A DNA stretch of 64,000 nucleotides, from positions 6,820,001 through 6,884,000 of the forward strand of contig NZ_CP045096.1 of assembly GCF_009184865.1 (NCBI RefSeq). Direction: 5' to 3'. Both the position numbers and the translations under genes were made by a program. Below the pieces are notes generated by a model. That model saw only the letters and a program-made list of their open reading frames with translations. It made no database searches and was not told the origin of the DNA. Each line of letters starts with the position of its first letter. The first letter of the stretch is position 1. The stretch is from Streptomyces phaeolivaceus. Lineage in GTDB: Bacteria; Actinomycetota; Actinomycetes; Streptomycetales; Streptomycetaceae. Of this stretch, positions 61,328 to 64,000 are shown one piece after another.

Positions 61328-62482
61328 ATGAGCGACACCCACCACAGCCAACACTTCGAGACCCTCGCGATCCACGCGGGCAACACCGCGGATCCCCTCA
61401 CCGGCGCGGTCGTCCCGCCGATCTACCAGGTCTCGACCTACAAGCAGGACGGCGTAGGAGGCCTGCGCGGCGGCTACGAGTACAGCCGGAGCGCCAACCC
61501 CACCCGCACCGCGCTGGAGGAGAACCTCGCCGCCCTCGAAGGCGGCCGACGCGGCCTCGCGTTCGCGTCCGGGCTCGCCGCCGAGGACTGCCTGCTGCGC
61601 ACGCTGCTCAGCCCCGGCGACCACGTGGTCATCCCCAACGACGCGTACGGCGGCACGTTCCGCCTCTTCGCGAAGGTCGTCTCCCGGTGGGGCGTCGACT
61701 GGTCGGTGGCCGACACCTCCGACCCCACGGCCGTCCGGGCCGCCCTCACGCCGAAGACGAAGGTCGTCTGGGTGGAGACCCCCTCCAACCCGCTGCTCGG
61801 CATCACCGACATCCCGGCCGTCGCCCAGATCGCCCGTGAGGCCGGCGCGAAGCTGGTCGTCGACAACACCTTCGCCACCCCCTACCTCCAGCAGCCGCTG
61901 GCGCTCGGCGCGGACGTCGTCGTGCACTCGCTCACCAAGTACATGGGCGGGCACTCCGACGTCGTCGGCGGCGCCCTGGTCGTCGGCGACCAGGAGCTGG
62001 GCGAGGAACTCGCGTACCACCAGAACGCGATGGGCGCGGTCGCCGGACCCTTCGACTCCTGGCTGGTGCTGCGCGGCACCAAGACGCTCGCCGTCCGCAT
62101 GGACCGGCACAGCGAGAACGCCACGAAGGTCGCCGACATGCTCACCCGGCACGCGCGCGTGTCGAGCGTGCTCTACCCGGGACTGCCCGAGCACCCCGGG
62201 CACGAGGTCGCCGCCAAGCAGATGAAGGCGTTCGGCGGCATGGTGTCGTTCCGGGTCACCGGCGGCGAGGCGGCGGCCGTCGAGGTCTGCAACCGCGCCG
62301 AGGTGTTCACCCTCGGCGAGTCCCTGGGCGGCGTCGAGTCCCTGATCGAGCACCCGGGCCGTATGACGCACGCCTCGGTGGCCGGTTCGGCCCTGGAGGT
62401 CCCCGCCGACCTCGTCCGCCTCTCCGTGGGCATCGAGAACGTCGACGACCTCCTGGAGGACCTCCAGCGGGCCCTGGGCTAG
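61328..62482 (+). CDS. metB: cystathionine gamma-synthase
   Basis: A 384-residue PLP enzyme joining an activated homoserine to cysteine, giving cystathionine for methionine synthesis or, in the reverse direction, breakdown (cystathionine gamma-lyase cannot be excluded by sequence). It shows YEYSRSANPTRTALEENLAA, GLAFASGLAAEDC, VDNTFATPYLQ and the PLP Lys in HSLTKYMGGHSDVVGG, then HPGHEVA and SLGGVESLIEHPGRMTHAS. Its ATG lies 113 bp from the diverging repeat-protein gene. Confidence 0.92.
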   Translation: MSDTHHSQHFETLAIHAGNTADPLTGAVVPPIYQVSTYKQDGVGGLRGGYEYSRSANPTRTALEENLAALEGGRRGLAFASGLAAEDCLLRTLLSPGDHVVIPNDAYGGTFRLFAKVVSRWGVDWSVADTSDPTAVRAALTPKTKVVWVETPSNPLLGITDIPAVAQIAREAGAKLVVDNTFATPYLQQPLALGADVVVHSLTKYMGGHSDVVGGALVVGDQELGEELAYHQNAMGAVAGPFDSWLVLRGTKTLAVRMDRHSENATKVADMLTRHARVSSVLYPGLPEHPGHEVAAKQMKAFGGMVSFRVTGGEAAAVEVCNRAEVFTLGESLGGVESLIEHPGRMTHASVAGSALEVPADLVRLSVGIENVDDLLEDLQRALG

Positions 62483-62521
62483 ACACGGGCTAGACACCCC
62501 GACGGGCCCCTGGCCGGGCGC

Positions 62522-62770
62522 TCACCAGCCCGTCATCGGTGGGGTCGTCGTCGACGGCGGCTCCACCCAGGGGCGGGCGGTCAGCGCCCACACGACGAAC
62601 GCGACGACGGCGGCCGTCAGCACCAGCCACATCAGACGCCGGGCCGCCGTCCGGCGCCGCAGCATCCGCCCGCCGCGCCGCACCGCCGCCGCGCACAGAT
62701 CGGACGGCACCCGCACCGGCCCGTCCTCCAGGATCCGCCGTACGGCGGCCTCACGGTCCCGCAGACTCAT
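62522..62770 (-). CDS. small single-pass membrane protein, partner of the sigma-like gene
   Basis: An 82-residue protein with a basic, helical N-terminus (DREAAVRRILEDGPVRVP, AAAVRRGGRMLRRRTAAR), a membrane helix (LMWLVLTAAVVAFVVWAL) and a Pro/Thr-rich outer tail. Its ATG overlaps the stop of the upstream sigma-like gene (ATGA), so the two are translated together. The topology is like that of a minimal anti-sigma factor, although the N-terminal part is too short for a zinc anti-sigma domain. Confidence 0.65.
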   Translation of the reverse strand: MSLRDREAAVRRILEDGPVRVPSDLCAAAVRRGGRMLRRRTAARRLMWLVLTAAVVAFVVWALTARPWVEPPSTTTPPMTGW

Positions 62771-63261
62771 GACGGCGCCACCTCCACCACCTTCGTCCCC
62801 GGGGCGGCCTCGCGCGGCGGATGCAGCACGGTCGCCATCGCGCGCAGACAGATCGTCCGTACGCGCTCCACGGGCAGCCCCAGCAGCGCCGCCGTCTGCT
62901 CCTCCGCGACCCCCTCGTGGAGCCGCAGGACGAGGATCAGCCGCTCCTGGGGGCTGAGGACGCTCAGCACGCCCCCGCGCGCGTGGCCGAAGAGAGCGTG
63001 ATGGTGCCAGGCCTCACGCGCGAAGCGGACGGCCAGCTGCTGCCGGGCACGGTCGTACGGATCCTCGCCGCGCAGCCGGTCCCAGCCGGCGTACGTGTGG
63101 GCGAGGGCGTGGGTCAGCAGCCGTCGCGCGCGCGGGTTGGCGCCCGGCGGCTCCGCCGTCAGCAGGGTGGCGGTCCGCGACAGCCGTCCCGCCGCACCCG
63201 CGACGAACGCCTCGAACTCCCGGTCCCGGCGGGCACCCCGGGCCACATGCCGCTCTCGCAT
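62767..63261 (-). CDS. degenerate ECF-sigma-like protein
   Basis: A 164-residue protein with an ECF sigma layout but weak region 2 (REFEAFVAGAAGRLSRTATL, ARRLLTHALAHTYAGWDRLR) and a recognisable region 4 (LSPQERLILVLRLHEGVAEE, QTAALLGLPVERVRTICLRA). The acidic and aromatic residues of region 2 that bind the -10 and core polymerase are mostly missing, so it may not direct transcription alone. The ATG at 63261 has GGGAGG 5 nt upstream (a GTG at 63264 is also possible). It is translationally coupled to the small membrane protein. Confidence 0.65.
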   Translation of the reverse strand: MRERHVARGARRDREFEAFVAGAAGRLSRTATLLTAEPPGANPRARRLLTHALAHTYAGWDRLRGEDPYDRARQQLAVRFAREAWHHHALFGHARGGVLSVLSPQERLILVLRLHEGVAEEQTAALLGLPVERVRTICLRAMATVLHPPREAAPGTKVVEVAPS

Positions 63262-63353
63262 CACGCCCTCCCGTCCGAGGCCGACTCCGAGGGGAACGAG
63301 GCCCAGGAGGGCCCGGTCTCATATGAGGCCAGGAGCGGGGGCGCGGTCAAGGG

Positions 63354-63866
63354 TCAGGAGGGGGAAGGTGCCTCCGGCGCCGCCGCCATCCGGGTCGAGA
63401 GCGCGGTGTTGAAGCGGGTGAGGAGGGAGCAGAAGGCCTCGCGCTCCTCGGGGTCCCAGTCCTGGGTGAGTTCGGCCATCAACTGACGCCTGGAGGAACG
63501 TACCTCCTCAAGGCGGGACAGCCCGCGCGGCGACAGCTGCAGCACCACGGCACGGCCGTCCTCCGGGTGGGACGTGCGCTTGACGAGTCCGGTGTCCACG
63601 AGCGGCGCCACCTGACGGGTCACCGTCGAGGAGTCGATCCCCATGCTCGCCGCGAGCGCCTTGACGCCCATCGGGCCTTCGTTGTCGAGGCGGTTGAGCA
63701 GCAGGTACGCGGCACGGTCCATGGAGTTGCGCACCTGCCCGACACCGCCGAGCCGGGTCTGTTCGGCACGGCGCGCGAACACCGCGACCTCGTGCTGCAG
63801 CGTGTCGAGAAGACCGTTGTCACCGACGGTCGTCATGTCCATCGACATTTCAGGTGTTGTGGGCAT
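63354..63866 (-). CDS. MarR-family transcriptional regulator
   Basis: A 170-residue MarR-type winged-helix regulator. The DNA-binding core is at about residues 55-120 (AYLLLNRLDNEGPMGVKALA, MGIDSSTVTRQVAPLVDTGL, VKRTSHPEDGRAVVLQLSPR). Dimerisation helices lie at both ends. MarR proteins usually respond to phenolic or oxidising ligands. The ATG at 63866 is preferred (or 63836, MTTVGDN). The gap between it and the window end (63867-64000) shows nothing I can support. Confidence 0.87.
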   Translation of the reverse strand: MPTTPEMSMDMTTVGDNGLLDTLQHEVAVFARRAEQTRLGGVGQVRNSMDRAAYLLLNRLDNEGPMGVKALAASMGIDSSTVTRQVAPLVDTGLVKRTSHPEDGRAVVLQLSPRGLSRLEEVRSSRRQLMAELTQDWDPEEREAFCSLLTRFNTALSTRMAAAPEAPSPS

Positions 63867-64000
63867 GGCCAAAGGCTCAATTCATGCGTGGGGCGCTGGG
63901 TTGGGGGACAGAGTACGCGGACCGGGCGTGGGGTGTACGGGCGCCGCTGAAACCCGGTCCCGCCCCTTGGTCACACCCGCGTTCGGCCCCTGTGAACTGC

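Overview
The window is typical Streptomyces chromosome: very high GC, GC-rich third codon positions, GTG/TTG starts, leaderless promoters, and a gene order that from memory follows the S. coelicolor core region from the nucleoside-salvage genes through afsQ1/afsQ2/sigQ, deoC, the propionyl-CoA carboxylase cluster, cya, a GGDEF gene and hutH, to msrA and metB. I saw no tRNA, rRNA, CRISPR array, prophage or antibiotic gene cluster.

Layout. 1-8.5 kb: nucleoside salvage (cdd end, deoA, add), a STAS gene running into an ECF sigma gene, a divergent MFS/LysR pair, a hydrolase, a small secreted protein and a PspC protein. 8.6-14.9 kb: VanZ-like protein, then the signalling block lipoprotein-afsQ2-afsQ1 (one minus-strand operon with GTGA overlaps) divergent from sigQ, with a near-perfect AfsQ1 box between them; a uridine-kinase-like gene and a second small secreted protein follow. 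15-24.6 kb: two adjacent aldehyde dehydrogenase genes plus deoC, two membrane proteins (one PH-like), phospho-sugar mutase, purine nucleoside phosphorylase. 24.8-38.3 kb: lpdA, DeoR and TetR regulators, accA2, maf, mmpB, pccE, pccB, birA, adenylate cyclase, enoyl-CoA hydratase. 38.5-48 kb: GAF-GGDEF diguanylate cyclase with an IS701-family element at its stop codon, hutH, a LAxTG surface protein, an L,D-transpeptidase lipoprotein, and an FtsX/MacB-type ABC transporter followed by a heptanucleotide satellite. 48-64 kb: a secreted subtilase, an XRE regulator divergent from a zinc alcohol dehydrogenase, a two-gene accessory module of unknown function, msrA, an M48 protease between two related repeat-type membrane proteins, metB, a degenerate ECF sigma pair and a MarR regulator.

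How the genes work together. add, deoC and the purine nucleoside phosphorylase share one 12-bp palindrome (CTACGCGCGTAG) just upstream of a -10-like hexamer placed exactly 6 nt before the start codon, so they look like one leaderless nucleoside regulon. accA2, pccE, pccB and birA form a biotin-dependent acyl-CoA carboxylase neighbourhood. Cyclic nucleotide genes (cya and the GGDEF gene) sit close together.

Mobile and repeat DNA stands out. Seven copies or half copies of one dispersed palindrome sit at gene ends. Two MITE-like inverted-repeat elements and the IS701 element all sit exactly at TAG stop codons. A separate REP-like motif has become coding sequence in hutH and perhaps cya. The best candidate for an undescribed system is the two-gene module at 53.9-56.1 kb: a possible OST-HTH/LOTUS-like protein followed by an unrecognised Cys-rich protein.
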